DNA of 64,000 nucleotides from Halomonas sp. QHL1 (lineage in GTDB: Bacteria; Pseudomonadota; Gammaproteobacteria; Pseudomonadales; Halomonadaceae), in the NCBI RefSeq assembly GCF_001882345.1, contig NZ_MINL01000001.1:2069705-2133704 (forward strand), in the 5' to 3' direction. The notes under the pieces are model-generated. The model was not told the DNA's origin, searched no databases, and saw nothing but the letters and a program-made list of their open reading frames with translations. This document shows positions 1 to 9,047 of this stretch, piece by piece (position 1 is the first letter of the stretch; each line of letters opens with the position of its first letter). The position numbers and the translations under genes are program-made.

Positions 1-323
1 TCCTGCTTGGCTTGCTCACCAAGCAAAGCCATTAAGCGCGAACCGACGCCCCGTCGGCGTGTGGTTTTGCGCACGCAGAGCTCAGACAGCCACCAGGCTC
101 GGTCTTCGCCTTCCTTAATGGCGACGGCCCCCAGCAATCGATCGTTAAAAAGTGCACAGGCAAAAAAGTGCTGACCTGCAAAATGTTGCTCAATAAATGG
201 CTCAACCGTTGGGGTGGGCATACGCTCTTGGGGCGCGTCCTGGTAGATGCGCATTAGATCAAGGCGCACCTGCTCATCGGCTTCCCAACGGGCCTGGTCG
301 ACGTGGTGCAGTGTCACCGGCAT
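1..323 (-). CDS. panZ: PanZ-like GNAT acetyl-CoA sensor (partial, 3' end off window)
   Basis: The gene begins at the ATG at 321-323 and runs off the left edge, so about 107 residues are visible. Near the visible end the residues VRKTTRRRGVGSRL form the acetyl-CoA pyrophosphate loop of GNAT proteins and closely resemble the VREVTRRRGVG stretch of E. coli PanZ (PanM). PanZ binds acetyl-CoA and promotes self-cleavage of the PanD zymogen (aspartate 1-decarboxylase), which controls beta-alanine and pantothenate supply. The gene is divergent from hisB, with about 195 bp of shared upstream region. It could instead be another small GNAT acetyltransferase, because the C-terminal half is not visible. 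Confidence 0.6.
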   Translation of the reverse strand, partial: MPVTLHHVDQARWEADEQVRLDLMRIYQDAPQERMPTPTVEPFIEQHFAGQHFFACALFNDRLLGAVAIKEGEDRAWWLSELCVRKTTRRRGVGSRLMALLGEQAKQ

Positions 324-422
324 GGTGAAATCCTCTTCGCCAAAGCAGCCTGGCTGCTATTTCTGCCGCAATTGATTGCGGCTACATTTCGCGCATTGTA
401 GCGGATGAGGGCGCCGATTCAC

Positions 423-428
423 TATAAT
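423..428 (+). promoter_or_regulatory. Candidate -10 box upstream of hisBHAF
   Basis: A perfect TATAAT lies about 90 bp before the hisB start in the region shared with the divergent panZ-like gene. No convincing -35 is seen at 16-18 bp; the nearest similar hexamer (TTGTAG at 396-401) is too far away. It is a candidate only. No his leader peptide rich in histidine codons was seen upstream. Confidence 0.3.
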
Positions 429-519
429 GGTCGCTTCGCCACAGGCTGATCACACAGTGGTAAGTTGATGAGAGCCACCAGCCGTCCCTCAGAGTGCGCT
501 TCAGCGCAGGAGATGCAAC

Positions 520-1113
520 ATGTCAGCGCGTATTGCCACGGTTAGCCGTGACACCAACGAAACGCAGATCAAGGTCAGCGTCAACCTCGACGGCGAAGGC
601 CGTCTTAGCTGCCAAACCGGCGTTCCGTTTCTGGATCATATGCTTGATCAAGTTGCCCGCCACGGAATGATCGATCTCGACATCAATGCCACTGGCGACC
701 TGCATATTGACGACCACCATACCGTAGAAGACCTGGGTATTACGCTAGGCCAAGCTTTTTTTAAAGCCATTGGCGATAAGCGCGGCATTTACCGTTATGG
801 TCACGCCTACGTTCCTCTTGATGAAGCGCTCTCTCGCGTGGTGATCGACTTCTCCGGTCGCCCGGGGTTGTTTATGAACGTTGAGTTCACCCGCGACAAC
901 ATCGGTAGCCTGGACACCCAGCTGTTCTGGGAGTTTTTCCAGGGTTTCGTCAATCACGCCCGGGTGACGCTGCATATCGACAATATTAAAGGCTTTAATG
1001 CTCACCATCAGGCGGAAACGATTTTTAAAGCTTTCGGACGCGCCCTGCGCATGGCCGTAGCGGAAGACCCGCGTATGGCAGGCCAAATGCCCTCCACCAA
1101 GGGGAGCTTGTAA
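520..1113 (+). CDS. hisB: Imidazoleglycerol-phosphate dehydratase HisB (monofunctional)
   Basis: HisB removes water from imidazole glycerol phosphate to give imidazole acetol phosphate in histidine synthesis. At 197 residues this is the monofunctional form without the N-terminal phosphatase of the enteric bifunctional enzyme. Both metal-binding repeats are present: DDHHTVED (His66, His67, Glu70) and NAHHQAE (His162, His163, Glu166), which hold the di-manganese centre. The ATG follows a good AGGAGA. It leads a compact his cluster, with hisH 64 bp downstream, then hisA and hisF. Confidence 0.97.
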   Translation: MSARIATVSRDTNETQIKVSVNLDGEGRLSCQTGVPFLDHMLDQVARHGMIDLDINATGDLHIDDHHTVEDLGITLGQAFFKAIGDKRGIYRYGHAYVPLDEALSRVVIDFSGRPGLFMNVEFTRDNIGSLDTQLFWEFFQGFVNHARVTLHIDNIKGFNAHHQAETIFKAFGRALRMAVAEDPRMAGQMPSTKGSL

Positions 1114-1177
1114 TGCTGGGCTATATGACCGGCTATGCCGCTAGCCACATTTTGTCTACCTCCATAAGGAGCGCTTC

Positions 1178-1819
1178 ATGACCATTGCTGTGATCGACTA
1201 TGGAATGGGCAATCTTCATTCTGTCGCCAAAGCGCTGGAGCATGTGACCCATGAGAATGTCGTCATTACCCGCGACCCGCGCCGCATCCTTGGCGCAACG
1301 CGTTTAGTGCTACCTGGCCAAGGGGCCATTCGTGACTGCGTTGGCGAACTTGAACGCACCGAGTTACGCGGGCTGGTGGACGATATTTTAACCCGCCAGG
1401 CTAAGCCGTTACTGGGAATCTGCGTCGGTCAACAGATGTTGCTGGAGCGCAGCGAAGAGAACGGCGGCGTGGAGTGTCTGGGTTTCTTTAAAGGCAGCGT
1501 AGATCGCTTTCCTGGTGATATGCGCGACGACCACGAGCAGCGCTTGAAAGTACCGCATATGGGCTGGAACGTGGTCGAGCAGCACCATGAACACCCACTC
1601 TGGGCAGGCATCGATAATCGTGAACACTTCTACTTCGTGCATAGCTACTTCGTCAATGCCGCGGAAGATGCCCAGGTGTTTGGTACGACCCAATACGGCA
1701 AGGTGAGCGCACATGTTGCCATTGGCCGAGACTCGACCTTTGCGGTGCAGTTTCATCCGGAAAAAAGCTCCCGTGCAGGCCTTCGCCTGCTTGAAAACTT
1801 TGTCACCTGGACGCCCTGA
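1178..1819 (+). CDS. hisH: Imidazole glycerol phosphate synthase, glutaminase subunit HisH
   Basis: HisH hydrolyses glutamine and passes ammonia to HisF, and the pair converts PRFAR to imidazole glycerol phosphate and AICAR. The 213-residue protein begins with the typical IDYGMGN motif. It carries the class-I amidotransferase nucleophile Cys82 in LLGICVGQQ and the His193/Glu195 pair in VQFHPEKS. The ATG follows AAGGAG. It stops 11 bp before hisA, so it is co-transcribed with the rest of the cluster. Confidence 0.97.
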   Translation: MTIAVIDYGMGNLHSVAKALEHVTHENVVITRDPRRILGATRLVLPGQGAIRDCVGELERTELRGLVDDILTRQAKPLLGICVGQQMLLERSEENGGVECLGFFKGSVDRFPGDMRDDHEQRLKVPHMGWNVVEQHHEHPLWAGIDNREHFYFVHSYFVNAAEDAQVFGTTQYGKVSAHVAIGRDSTFAVQFHPEKSSRAGLRLLENFVTWTP

Positions 1820-1830
1820 GAGGATTTTGT

Positions 1831-2577
1831 ATGTTGGTAATTCCCGCTATTGATCTCAAAGATGGCCAGTGTGTCCGGTTGAAGCAGGGCCGCATGGAAG
1901 ACGCGACCTCCTACGGCGATGACCCGGTGGCCATGGCGGCACGCTGGGTGGAGGCAGGCGCCCGCCGCCTGCACTTAGTCGATTTAAACGGCGCCTTTGA
2001 AGGCAAGCCGGTGAATGGTGACGCCGTCACGGCTATCGCCCGTGCCTACCCCAACCTGCCGATTCAAATTGGTGGCGGCATTCGCAGTGCGGAAACCATC
2101 GAGCACTACTTAAGCGCCGGTGTTTCGTACGTCATTATCGGCACCAAAGCGGTAAAAGAGCCCGACTTCGTTGGCGATATGTGTCGCGCCTTTCCCGGCC
2201 ATGTGATTGTTGGGCTGGATGCCAAAGATGGCTATGTCGCCACCGACGGCTGGGCCGAAGTCTCCACGATAAAAGCCACCGAACTGGCCAAGCGTTTCGC
2301 CAACGATGGTGTCTCCAGCATCGTCTATACCGACATTGCCCGCGACGGCATGATGCAAGGCGTCAACGTGGAAGCCACCGCTGCGCTTGCCCGTGAAGGT
2401 GGCTTGCCGGTGATTGCATCGGGCGGTGTGACCAACCTGGACGACATCAAAGCACTCTGCGAAGTGGCTAATAGCGGCATTCTGGGCGCCATCACTGGCC
2501 GGGCGATTTACGAAGGCAGCCTGGATGTCGCCGAAGCACAGCGATTAAGCGACCAGCTGACGGGAGGCGGTTCATGA
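1831..2577 (+). CDS. hisA: ProFAR isomerase HisA
   Basis: HisA carries out the Amadori isomerisation of ProFAR to PRFAR, the substrate of HisF-HisH. The 248-residue TIM barrel shows the catalytic Asp8 in [10 protein letters not shown], the second catalytic aspartate around residue 130 in YTDIARDGM, and phosphate-binding glycine loops ([14 protein letters not shown]). RBS is GAGAGGA. The stop overlaps the hisF start by 4 bp (ATGA), suggesting translational coupling. Confidence 0.97.
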   Translation: MLVIPAIDLKDGQCVRLKQGRMEDATSYGDDPVAMAARWVEAGARRLHLVDLNGAFEGKPVNGDAVTAIARAYPNLPIQIGGGIRSAETIEHYLSAGVSYVIIGTKAVKEPDFVGDMCRAFPGHVIVGLDAKDGYVATDGWAEVSTIKATELAKRFANDGVSSIVYTDIARDGMMQGVNVEATAALAREGGLPVIASGGVTNLDDIKALCEVANSGILGAITGRAIYEGSLDVAEAQRLSDQLTGGGS

Positions 2578-3347
2578 GCCTTACCAAACGCATCATCCCC
2601 TGCCTGGACGTAGACGCCGGGCGTGTGGTCAAAGGCGTTAATTTTGTCGGCATTCGCGATGCCGGTGACCCGGTGGAGATTGCCCAGCGCTATAATCAAC
2701 AAGGCGCCGACGAGATTACCTTTCTCGACATTACCGCTAGCCACGAAGACCGCGACACGACGGTGGAAATGGTTGAACGCATTGCTGGCGAAGTGTTTAT
2801 TCCGCTGACCGTCGGCGGCGGGATTCGTAGCTGCGACGACATTCGCACCATGCTGAACGCCGGGGCGGACAAAGTCTCGATCAACACCGCGGCGGTCACC
2901 AACCCCGAGTTTGTGCGCGAAGCCGCCGAGCGTTTTGGTAGCCAGTGCATTGTGGTGGCGATTGACGCCAAGCGCGTATCGAAAGAGGGCGAAACGCCTC
3001 GCTGGGAGATTTTCACCCACGGTGGCCGCCGCCCCACAGGCCTGGATGCAGTTGAGTGGGCTAAGAAGATGGTGGAGTTCGGCGCTGGCGAGCTACTGCT
3101 CACCAGCATGGATCGCGACGGCACAAAGATTGGCTTTGACCTGGGCGTAACCCATGCGATTTCCGAAGCGGTCAGCGTGCCGGTAATTGCCTCTGGCGGA
3201 GTGGGCAACCTGGACCATCTGGTAGATGGCGTACTCAAAGGTGGTGCCGACGCGGTGCTAGCTGCCAGCATTTTCCACTTTGGCGAGTACACCATTCCTG
3301 AAGCTAAGCGCTATATGGCCGAACGCGGTATCGAAATGCGGCTTTAA
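2574..3347 (+). CDS. hisF: Imidazole glycerol phosphate synthase, cyclase subunit HisF
   Basis: HisF is the cyclase half of the HisFH complex. The 257-residue (beta-alpha)8 barrel has the two catalytic aspartates, Asp12 in [15 protein letters not shown] and the one in TSMDRDGT near residue 131, and the phosphate loops TVGGGIRS and IASGGVG. It overlaps hisA by 4 bp and is the last his gene here. hisC lies 6 kb away and hisG, hisD, hisI and hisE are outside the window, so the pathway is split over several loci. Confidence 0.97.
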   Translation: MSLTKRIIPCLDVDAGRVVKGVNFVGIRDAGDPVEIAQRYNQQGADEITFLDITASHEDRDTTVEMVERIAGEVFIPLTVGGGIRSCDDIRTMLNAGADKVSINTAAVTNPEFVREAAERFGSQCIVVAIDAKRVSKEGETPRWEIFTHGGRRPTGLDAVEWAKKMVEFGAGELLLTSMDRDGTKIGFDLGVTHAISEAVSVPVIASGGVGNLDHLVDGVLKGGADAVLAASIFHFGEYTIPEAKRYMAERGIEMRL

Positions 3348-3348
3348 A

Positions 3349-3882
3349 ATGCCTTTTTTTGACCTGCAACTTCGCCAACTGCGATTGTCCCCATGGATGG
3401 GCTGGCTAGCAGGCCTACTATTAAGCACGCCTGCTACTGCCTTCACGCTACCTGATTGGCCACCTGCGCTGGAGTGGGATCATACTCTGGTGCAAACCAG
3501 CCTTTACACCCGCCACTTCAGCCCCGACCCGGAACATACCAATCAGCAAGACCTGATTAGCATTGAACTGCATAATCCTGATCGCTGGTTAGCGGGCGCG
3601 GCTTGGTTCAAAAACTCTTTTGATCAGCCCTCTTGGTACTTCTATGCAGGGCGGGAATTTCCTCTTTGGCAAACCGATAAAGGTCTAAACGTTCGCGCCA
3701 AACTAACCGGTGGGCTCTTGCGCGGCTACCAGGGTGAGTATCGCGACAAAATTCCGTTCAATCACCTGGAAATCGCCCCGGCAGTACTCCCCAGTATCGG
3801 TGTGCAATGGGGCCGGTTTGAATCTGACCTGATTGTGTTTGGTACCGCTGGCATGATGATATCCGCAGGGGTGCGCTTTTAG
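3349..3882 (+). CDS. PagP-like outer-membrane beta-barrel protein
   Basis: The start at 3349 lies immediately after the hisF stop and gives 177 residues; an upstream in-frame ATG would overlap hisF heavily. Residues 1 to about 27 look like a signal peptide ending LLLSTPATA. The mature part is rich in aromatic residues and glycine, with alternating strands and the stretches LYTRHFSPDPEHTNQQ and GGLLRGYQGEYRDKIPFN. It ends in an outer-membrane C-terminal signature (GVRF, terminal Phe). Proteins of this type are often labelled 'sn-glycerol-3-phosphate transporter', which I consider misleading. A PagP-like lipid A acyltransferase fold is more likely. Substrate and activity are unknown. Confidence 0.6.
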   Translation: MPFFDLQLRQLRLSPWMGWLAGLLLSTPATAFTLPDWPPALEWDHTLVQTSLYTRHFSPDPEHTNQQDLISIELHNPDRWLAGAAWFKNSFDQPSWYFYAGREFPLWQTDKGLNVRAKLTGGLLRGYQGEYRDKIPFNHLEIAPAVLPSIGVQWGRFESDLIVFGTAGMMISAGVRF

Positions 3883-3885
3883 CCG

Positions 3886-4488
3886 CTACTCCTCAACCTC
3901 GTCCAGGGATAAACCCAGATTACTGATCCCACCATTGCGCCCTAATTCGCGCACCTCTTTTTGTGCCGCTTTATCCAGCGGTTCGCTGACCATTTCCAAT
4001 ACGGCATCTTGAAAGTCGTTCTCGTCGTCCATCAACGGATGGTCGCGGATAATCAGCGCTAGCTTCTGCGCGTCAACTTCGCCCTCGGTGAGCTCTATAA
4101 AGGCGCGTACGCCCGCTCGGGATGTACGGCTAACATCGAGCACGGCCTCTGGGGAATCGCCTTGTAGGGTGTCCAGCAGCGCCGAGACCGACACCACCGC
4201 ATCCAGAGCGCGTCGAGCACCAAAGCTGTCATCCTCTTCCGGCGGCTCACACTCGGCTAATTTTTCCGCCTGGCGGGCAAAGTCGATACTGGCATTGGGC
4301 ACATTAAGCCGCTCCCACACCAAACTCAGTACGGTGCGCAGCGTATGGCTATCGCCGTGGCCTGTGGTTTGCTCATAGAGCACATAGTTAGGCAGCAAAC
4401 GCTCGCACAGTGCCGCCATAAACGCCTGTTGGGCAGGTAGTGGGAGTTCTTGTAATCGTTGGTAAAAGCCCTGGGGGTTCGACACCAT
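3886..4488 (-). CDS. YjaG family protein (DUF416)
   Basis: A cytosolic alpha-helical protein of 200 residues that matches the YjaG/DUF416 pattern: an N-terminal MAALCERLLPNYVLYEQTTGHGD stretch corresponding to MACLCERMYPNYAMFCQQTGFGD of E. coli YjaG, then WERL, and SRTSRAGV. The start at 4488 has AGGAAA before it and fits the family N-terminus. The longer version starting at 4623 would overlap the divergent gene at 4612. The biological role of the family is not established. It is convergent with the beta-barrel gene, with 3 bp between stops. Confidence 0.8.
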   Translation of the reverse strand: MVSNPQGFYQRLQELPLPAQQAFMAALCERLLPNYVLYEQTTGHGDSHTLRTVLSLVWERLNVPNASIDFARQAEKLAECEPPEEDDSFGARRALDAVVSVSALLDTLQGDSPEAVLDVSRTSRAGVRAFIELTEGEVDAQKLALIIRDHPLMDDENDFQDAVLEMVSEPLDKAAQKEVRELGRNGGISNLGLSLDEVEE

Positions 4489-4611
4489 ACTGATTTCCTG
4501 GATCGCTTGACGTGGGATATTGGTGAAAAGTAGCGGGTACGTTATCGTCTCTATACGCTTGGGGCGATCCCCCAGCGCCTTGATGATTGTACGGCCGGCG
4601 AGGAGATTACC

Positions 4612-5301
4612 ATGCATATTCATCTGCTACAGCACGGCCCTGACCATGGCCCCGCCCGTTTAACCGACTGGCTAACCAGCATGGGCCATAGTTACACCGT
4701 TTTTCATCTCTACGCAGGCGAGCTAACGCCCCGCCCAAGCGAGTCTGATGCGCTGATTGTCCTTGATGGCCCAGAGGAGCTACTCAGCCAACCACCGGCG
4801 TGGTTTAAAGCTGAAGATAAACTGATCAACCGTTACCTGGATGGGCAAAAACCGCTGCTGGGTATTGGCGTGGGCGCTCACTGGATAGCCCAGGCGCTAG
4901 GCTCAGTGGTGGCGCCTGGCACTTATACTGAAACAGGCTGGCATACGGTCACACTTGCGCCGGAAAGCTCGCTGGATTTACCCGAAACATTCACTGCTTT
5001 TATGTGGCATCGCTACGTCTTCAGTTTACCCGACGATGCGCTTCCCCTAGGCGGTAGCGAAGCAGCACCGCTACAAGGGTTTGCCTGGGACAGAGGACGC
5101 GTTATCGGCCTGCTGTGCCACCTAGAAGCCACTTCGGCTAGCGTGAAACAGCTGCTGGGCACCGCCGAGTGGCCTGCTGCGTCGCCTTCCGCCACCCGCT
5201 ATATTCAGGACGCGACCCAAATATTAGAAGACCCCAACCGCTTTATTCACCTCGCGCCGCAACTTGACCGACTGATGACCCAGTGGCTTAAAGCAGCGTA
5301 A
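4612..5301 (+). CDS. Class-I glutamine amidotransferase-like protein lacking the nucleophile
   Basis: The 229-residue protein has the overall layout of the GuaA-like class-I amidotransferase family: a Rossmann-like N-terminus, LIVLDGPEEL, the elbow region around residue 85, a WHRYVFSLP strand, SEAAPLQGFAWD, and GLLCHLEAT. The elbow, normally G-I-C-L-G, reads LLGIGVGAHW, so the catalytic cysteine is a glycine, while the H-x-E pair is kept (CHLEAT). Glutaminase activity by the standard mechanism is therefore unlikely. It may be a binding or regulatory paralogue. RBS GAGGAG. It is divergent from the yjaG-like gene and convergent with mnmH. Confidence 0.75.
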   Translation: MHIHLLQHGPDHGPARLTDWLTSMGHSYTVFHLYAGELTPRPSESDALIVLDGPEELLSQPPAWFKAEDKLINRYLDGQKPLLGIGVGAHWIAQALGSVVAPGTYTETGWHTVTLAPESSLDLPETFTAFMWHRYVFSLPDDALPLGGSEAAPLQGFAWDRGRVIGLLCHLEATSASVKQLLGTAEWPAASPSATRYIQDATQILEDPNRFIHLAPQLDRLMTQWLKAA

Positions 5302-5328
5302 CCCTAGCAAGAGCAAGCTATAAGGCCG

Positions 5329-6417
5329 TCAGCGGTTCCACTGCCTGGCGGCCTCTAAGCAGCTATCCCAATCGCCCACATGAATCTCTGGCGGCGCAGC
5401 GTCGCGCGGCTTCTCTAATTGGTAGCGGTAGAGCGGATCGTAGTACTCGGTGAGCAGCGGCGCGAGCCAGGCTTCATGGGCTTGGGGGTTGCCTTGGGCA
5501 TGCTCCTTGAATGCCAGCGCCTGCAGCCGTTGCAAGCGTTGAAGACGCGCATTACCCAAGCGCTTTCCTAGCCGGACAAGGGCATTACTTAACTGCGCCT
5601 GCATTAACTGCCAGCCTTGATCAGCACCATGACGAATGGTATAGGCCTGCTCCAGGTCGACAATATAATCCTGCTGAATTTGGGCAAGTCGCCAATCCAG
5701 CGGCATTTCGATACGCACTCGGGGAGCTTGCTGCTGTGCTCGCCAGAAGCTCAAGGGAATATTGGCGTTGCCAATCTGACGGGACTCATCTTCCATGACC
5801 AGCCCTTCCGTCAGTCCGATTAACCGTTTGGCCAGCGCATGCTCAAAGTTGATTTGGGTAGCAGGCTCTTCGGGCCTGCGCCCAAAGGCCGAGCCTTTAT
5901 GGTTCGCATAAGCCTCTAGATCGACGCCGTTATCGAGCTGATTAATCAGCGTCGTTTTTGCGCAACCGGTCAGCCCTGCGACCACCAGCATCGGCTGCGG
6001 CGCTGCCGTATCAATACGCTCACAAAGCGCTTGGCGCATGGCTTTCCAACCGCCCTCAAGTCGTGGCCTTGAAATACCGGCGCCTTCTAACCACTGCTGA
6101 GCAATTTGCGAACGCAGCCCGCCGCGAAAGCAGTAAATCAGCGCGTTGGGATACTCGGCTAAATACGTCTGCCACGCGGCGATGCGTGCCTGCTTGACCT
6201 CGCCGCTGACTAAACGCTCGCCCAGCTCAATCGCCGCGGCTTGGCCGTGCTTTTTATAGGCAATGCCCACCTGATGACGCTCGTCATCGACCATTAAGGG
6301 CAGATTGACGGCACCGGGCAGCGCTCCCTGGGCAAACTCCACCGGAGCGCGTACATCTATTAGCGGTCGCTCTTCTCTAATTAAACTCAATGCCGCTGGT
6401 GTCGTGGCTAGGGTCAC
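5329..6417 (-). CDS. mnmH: tRNA 2-selenouridine synthase MnmH (SelU)
   Basis: MnmH replaces sulfur by selenium in the wobble uridine of Lys, Glu and Gln tRNAs, via a geranylated intermediate, using selenophosphate. The 362-residue protein has an N-terminal rhodanese domain with the active cysteine in ALIYCFRGGLRS (near residue 97) and a C-terminal P-loop in GLTGCAKTTLIN. It starts at GTG 6417, inside the selD stop (GTGA, 4-bp overlap), so it is coupled to the gene that makes its selenium donor. The pairing indicates that selenium is used for tRNA modification; no selA or selB is present in the window. Confidence 0.95.
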   Translation of the reverse strand: MTLATTPAALSLIREERPLIDVRAPVEFAQGALPGAVNLPLMVDDERHQVGIAYKKHGQAAAIELGERLVSGEVKQARIAAWQTYLAEYPNALIYCFRGGLRSQIAQQWLEGAGISRPRLEGGWKAMRQALCERIDTAAPQPMLVVAGLTGCAKTTLINQLDNGVDLEAYANHKGSAFGRRPEEPATQINFEHALAKRLIGLTEGLVMEDESRQIGNANIPLSFWRAQQQAPRVRIEMPLDWRLAQIQQDYIVDLEQAYTIRHGADQGWQLMQAQLSNALVRLGKRLGNARLQRLQRLQALAFKEHAQGNPQAHEAWLAPLLTEYYDPLYRYQLEKPRDAAPPEIHVGDWDSCLEAARQWNR

Positions 6418-7451
6418 CCGACCACCTCAATCGAGGCGCTGCCTTGGCGCGCTTTCATTACCCCAAATGAACGCAATGAAAGCCCGAATTCACGTCCAAT
6501 ACGTTCCACGTCATCTTCCCAGGCGGGGTCAACGCTTAGTAACAAACCGCCGGAGGTTTGCGGATCGCACAGCCACTGCCAGTGGGCATCATCCATAGCG
6601 GGCAGACTTTCCCCCAGGGCATCGCGATTGCGCAGCGTACCGCCGGGCACAGCGCCTTGGCGGCGATAGGATTCTGCTTCTGCTAAGCGTGGTAGGCGGC
6701 GGAAATCAATTTGCGCCATGACGTTACTGGCTTGGCACATCTCTGTAAGGTGGCCTGCCAAACCAAAACCGGTGACATCGGTCATGGCGTTCACCCCTTT
6801 CACATCGGCAAGTTTCACGCCAATGCTGTTGGACTTGAGCATAGTTTCACGGGCAAGCCCATGGTGGCCCATTTCCAATAAACCGCGCTTTTCTGCCGTG
6901 GTTAGCATACCCACGCCTAACGGCTTGGTTAAAAACAGTAGGTCACCTGGCTTAGCGGTGCTGTTTAGCTTGAGTTTGTCTAGGTCGATTAAGCCGTTCA
7001 CTGCGAGCCCGAAAATCGGCTCGGGCGCATCAATGGAGTGACCGCCCGCCAGGGCAACGCCTAATTCGCGACATACTGCCTGGGCGCCGGCCATTACGTC
7101 CCCCGCGACTTCAGCGCTAAGTTTATCCAGCGGCCAACCGAGAATGCCTAACGCCATCACCGGCGTGCCGCCCATGGCGTAAACATCACTGATGGCATTA
7201 GTCGCCGCGATACGCCCAAAATCGAAGGGGTCATCGACAATGGGCATAAAGAAATCCGTGGTGGCAATCATGCCGCGGCCATCGCCCAGATCGTACACGG
7301 CCGCATCCTCGCGCCCTTGATTGCCGACGATAAGCCGCTTATGGCCCGCCGCTGGCCCCGCCTTGGCAAGGATGCCATCCAGCACGTCCGGGGCGATTTT
7401 GCAGCCACAGCCCGCGCCGTGGCTATATTGGGTCAAGCGAATCGAACTCAT
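6414..7451 (-). CDS. selD: Selenide, water dikinase SelD
   Basis: SelD makes selenophosphate from selenide and ATP. The 345-residue form starts at the ATG at 7451, which follows AAGGAGA and gives the family N-terminus MSSIRLTQYSHGAGCGCK. The catalytic residue in the GCGCK loop is an ordinary cysteine codon, not an in-frame UGA. The glycine-rich ATP-binding segments (TTDFFMPIV, ALAGGHSIDAPEP) and the C-terminal PQTSGGLL are present. It is the first gene of a two-gene operon with mnmH. Confidence 0.96.
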   Translation of the reverse strand: MSSIRLTQYSHGAGCGCKIAPDVLDGILAKAGPAAGHKRLIVGNQGREDAAVYDLGDGRGMIATTDFFMPIVDDPFDFGRIAATNAISDVYAMGGTPVMALGILGWPLDKLSAEVAGDVMAGAQAVCRELGVALAGGHSIDAPEPIFGLAVNGLIDLDKLKLNSTAKPGDLLFLTKPLGVGMLTTAEKRGLLEMGHHGLARETMLKSNSIGVKLADVKGVNAMTDVTGFGLAGHLTEMCQASNVMAQIDFRRLPRLAEAESYRRQGAVPGGTLRNRDALGESLPAMDDAHWQWLCDPQTSGGLLLSVDPAWEDDVERIGREFGLSLRSFGVMKARQGSASIEVVG

Positions 7452-7510
7452 CGTGTCTCTCCTTGGCACTTGGGGAAATATATATTCAGTTTAGCTCAGC
7501 ATGACACATG

Positions 7511-8887
7511 CTACAGGGCGTCCAGCGCATCGCTGAGCTTATCCACGGCAATCACCTCCATGCCCCTAGGCGCCTGCTTGGGTGCGTTGGCGCGCGGCAC
7601 AATGGCGCGTAGAAAGCCGTGCTTGGCCGCTTCGGCAATGCGTTCTTGGCCACTGGGCACCGGGCGTATCTCGCCCGATAGTCCAACCTCACCAAATACG
7701 ACTAACTCTTTGGGCAGTGCGCGATTTTGCAGGCTAGAAACCACGGCTAGCAGCACCGCCAGATCGGCACTGGTTTCGAGCACTTTGACGCCGCCGACGA
7801 CGTTCAAGAACACATCCTGGTCGCCGGTAAACAATCCACCGTGGCGATTAAGTACTGCCAGCAGCATAGCCAGACGGTTTTGATCCACGCCAACTGCTAC
7901 TCGTCGTGGATTACCTAGCGCCGATTCATCTACCAGCGCCTGCACCTCGACCAGAATCGGCCGTGTGCCTTCCCATACCACCATTACTAGGCTACCCGGT
8001 GCTTGCTCCTCCTGACGGGAAAGAAAGATTGCGCTGGGGTTTTTGACTTCTTTAAGACCCTGCTCAAGCATCGCAAACACGCCTAGCTCGTTAACGGCGC
8101 CAAAGCGGTTTTTCTGCCCCCTCAGGGTACGAAAGCGTGAGTCTGCGCCGCCTTCTAATAACAGTGAGGCATCGATCATATGCTCAAGCACTTTAGGGCC
8201 CGCCAGCGAACCGTCCTTGGTCACATGCCCCACTAATAGCAGAACGGTGTTGGTCTTCTTGGCGAAGCGAGTTAACGCAGCCGCCGACTCGCGTACCTGG
8301 GCAACGCCACCCGGCGCAGAACTGATATCTTCCAGATGCATGGTCTGGATGGAGTCAATCACCAGAATCTCTGGCTTCTCTCGTTCAGACACCGCCAGAA
8401 TGGTTTCCACGCTGGTCTCGGCCAGCATTTTCAAGCCATTAGTAGGTAGCTGCAGGCGGTGGGCACGCATGGCTACCTGGGAAAGCGACTCTTCACCGGT
8501 CACATAGAGGATACGCCGCTGCTGGGCCAGTTTGCAGGCCGTCTGCAGCAGTAGGGTCGATTTGCCTGCCCCAGGATTGCCACCCAACAGCACCGCCGAG
8601 CCGGGCACAAGACCACCACCTAGCACGCGATCAAACTCCGCGAAGGTGGAACTCATGCGTGGCACTTCACTAAGATCCACATTGCCCAGGTCGATCACTT
8701 CGCGGGACAGATCACCCGTATAGCCAGATCGACCAGGGGCTGTGCCGCCACCGGGGCGAGCGCTCGCCAAGTGCACTTCACTGAGCGTATTCCACTCTTG
8801 GCAACTGCTGCACTGCCCCTGCCATTTACGGTATTCGGCGCCGCACTCGGTGCATACAAAGGCGCTTTTGGCTTTTGCCACTGCCAT
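7511..8887 (-). CDS. radA: DNA repair protein RadA
   Basis: RadA (Sms) is a RecA-like helicase that promotes branch migration during recombination and repair. The 458-residue protein has an N-terminal C4 zinc finger (CTEC...CSSC), Walker A GNPGAGKST, the RadA-specific KNRFG motif and a C-terminal Lon-protease-like domain (FGEVGLSGEIRP). The ATG at 8887 follows AGGAGT and matches the family start; upstream in-frame codons lack an RBS. It is followed by the selD-mnmH operon on the same strand, about 60 bp away. Confidence 0.97.
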   Translation of the reverse strand: MAVAKAKSAFVCTECGAEYRKWQGQCSSCQEWNTLSEVHLASARPGGGTAPGRSGYTGDLSREVIDLGNVDLSEVPRMSSTFAEFDRVLGGGLVPGSAVLLGGNPGAGKSTLLLQTACKLAQQRRILYVTGEESLSQVAMRAHRLQLPTNGLKMLAETSVETILAVSEREKPEILVIDSIQTMHLEDISSAPGGVAQVRESAAALTRFAKKTNTVLLLVGHVTKDGSLAGPKVLEHMIDASLLLEGGADSRFRTLRGQKNRFGAVNELGVFAMLEQGLKEVKNPSAIFLSRQEEQAPGSLVMVVWEGTRPILVEVQALVDESALGNPRRVAVGVDQNRLAMLLAVLNRHGGLFTGDQDVFLNVVGGVKVLETSADLAVLLAVVSSLQNRALPKELVVFGEVGLSGEIRPVPSGQERIAEAAKHGFLRAIVPRANAPKQAPRGMEVIAVDKLSDALDAL

Positions 8888-9002
8888 TACACTCCTACTG
8901 TTGCTGTCACTAAGTGGCAACGTTCGCTGGGCTGCCGCTAGCATTCAATTTCATTAAGCACTTTTGACGTTGCGTACTTTGTATTCATTAGTGCCAGCAA
9001 AC

Positions 9003-9031
9003 ACAAAAGGCGGCCAGAGGCCGCCTTTTGT
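9003..9031 (-). terminator. Intrinsic terminator after the nlpE-like gene
   Basis: A 13-bp perfect stem, ACAAAAGGCGGCC / GGCCGCCTTTTGT, with a 3-nt loop, lies between the nlpE-like stop and the radA start. The symmetrical A/T ends allow function on either strand; the minus-strand nlpE-like gene is the upstream partner. Confidence 0.8.
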
Positions 9032-9047
9032 ACTACTGGCTAACGTC

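Noticed and set aside
2696-3295. 199-codon minus-strand open frame opposite hisF
   Set aside because: Antisense shadow of hisF with Ser/Pro/Arg-rich translation and no family motif.
3280-3348. Longer N-terminus for the PagP-like protein
   Set aside because: The extra 23 residues overlap hisF coding sequence and would place the signal peptide internally; the ATG at 3349 gives a proper signal peptide.
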